A stretch of 31,366 nt of DNA from CAZAGD01 sp049699975 (GTDB lineage Bacteria; Desulfobacterota; SM23-61), in assembly GCA_049699975.1 (NCBI GenBank), contig JBNAWB010000017.1, positions 1-31,366 of the forward strand. Reading direction: 5' to 3'. A program made the translations under genes and the position numbers. Below, one piece after another: positions 31,073 through 31,366 of the stretch. The number at the start of each line of letters is the position of its first letter. Positions within the stretch are counted from its first letter, which is position 1. The notes under the pieces were generated by a model that saw only the letters and a list, made by a program, of their open reading frames with translations, had not been told where the DNA came from and ran no database searches.

Positions 31073-31300
31073 GTTTTTTTGGCAAAAACCCATAAAAATA
31101 TTTACCCGGCGGGATATATGAGGGCAGAAACTTTGTTTTCCGGAGAAAAATTTTTTTAACCAAGAGGAAGGCCATGAGCTTAATTAATGATAAGGGAACA
31201 CTAATGCCTGACTATCGATTAGTTTTTTCCCGAAATAGATTAATATGGTTAAGGTGAAGGTAGGGGGGCGAAATTAAAAAAGAGGCCAGAATTTGAAAAG

Positions 31301-31328
31301 TGATCGGCAGTCAGCTGACCGTCGATCA
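31301..31328. promoter_or_regulatory. 28-bp near-palindrome, operator or bidirectional terminator
   Basis: The segment TGATCGGCAG-TCAGCTGACC-GTCGATCA is a 28-bp palindrome centred on CAGCTG, with 24 of 28 positions symmetric and no loop. It is flanked by GAAAAG on the left and GTTTTAATTTTT on the right, so it could end a rightward transcript. The absence of a loop fits a protein-binding site equally well. The flanks from 31073 to 31366 show no gene. Confidence 0.45.
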
Positions 31329-31366
31329 GTTTTAATTTTTCTCACCAGCAGGAGACAGGCGGGAGG

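Noticed and set aside
1..31366. CRISPR arrays, tRNA or rRNA genes, insertion sequences
   Set aside because: No spaced direct repeats, tRNA-like folds, rRNA motifs or transposase frames were seen. The only repeat-like element is the palindrome between fhs and folD.

Overview
The window is almost entirely one leftward (minus-strand) gene train of about 30 kb encoding a bacterial, tetrahydrofolate-based Wood-Ljungdahl (reductive acetyl-CoA) pathway. No credible plus-strand gene was found. The organism is an anaerobic bacterium. This follows from Fhs and FolD (one-carbon units on folate), a bacterial-type acetyl-CoA synthase that keeps its N-terminal domain, AcsE rather than a methanopterin system, strong AGGAGG-type ribosome binding sites, and many oxygen-sensitive Fe-S, Ni and corrinoid proteins. 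It could be an acetogen, an autotroph, or a syntroph running the pathway in reverse. I cannot name the phylum from the sequence.

Layout in the direction of transcription (right to left). 31366-30729: 638 bases without a gene, holding a sigma70-like promoter, an overlapping TetR/FadR-like operator, a long AT-rich leader and, further right, a 28-bp near-palindrome. 30728-27943: fhs and folD, separated by a MITE-like palindromic repeat. 27843-25393: a HysBA-like group 1 [NiFe] hydrogenase without a Tat signal. 25371-23815: metV/metF pair 3. 23765-19335: a Cache-HAMP sensor histidine kinase, a lone receiver, metV/metF pair 2 and a second lone receiver. 19272-11209: hdrC, hdrB, a giant composite hdrA, mvhD, and metV/metF pair 1. 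11183-455: the carbonyl branch and its maturation genes: acsV (corrinoid activation), cooC (Ni insertion), a 68-aa unknown, acsD, cooS, acsB, acsC and acsE. 380-1: a DUF3786-like gene that runs off the window.

How it works together: Fhs makes formyl-THF. FolD carries it to methylene-THF. MetF/MetV reduces it to methyl-THF. AcsE moves the methyl to the corrinoid protein AcsCD, which AcsV keeps active. CooS makes CO, and AcsB joins methyl, CO and CoA. Formate dehydrogenase and any ion-pumping complex (Rnf, Ech, ATPase) are outside the window.

The unusual part is the methylene-THF reductase step. There are three metV-metF pairs, each beside a different partner: a hydrogenase, a two-component system, and an HdrABC-MvhD unit. 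The HdrA of that unit is a 1505-residue protein made of two HdrA copies with a GltD/NfnB-like NAD(P)H module inserted in the first. The MetV paralogs also differ in an N-terminal Cys triad. This looks like a modular system in which one pathway step can be coupled to alternative electron donors. That reading is inference. Most intergenic gaps inside the CODH/ACS part also hold stem-loops just after stop codons.
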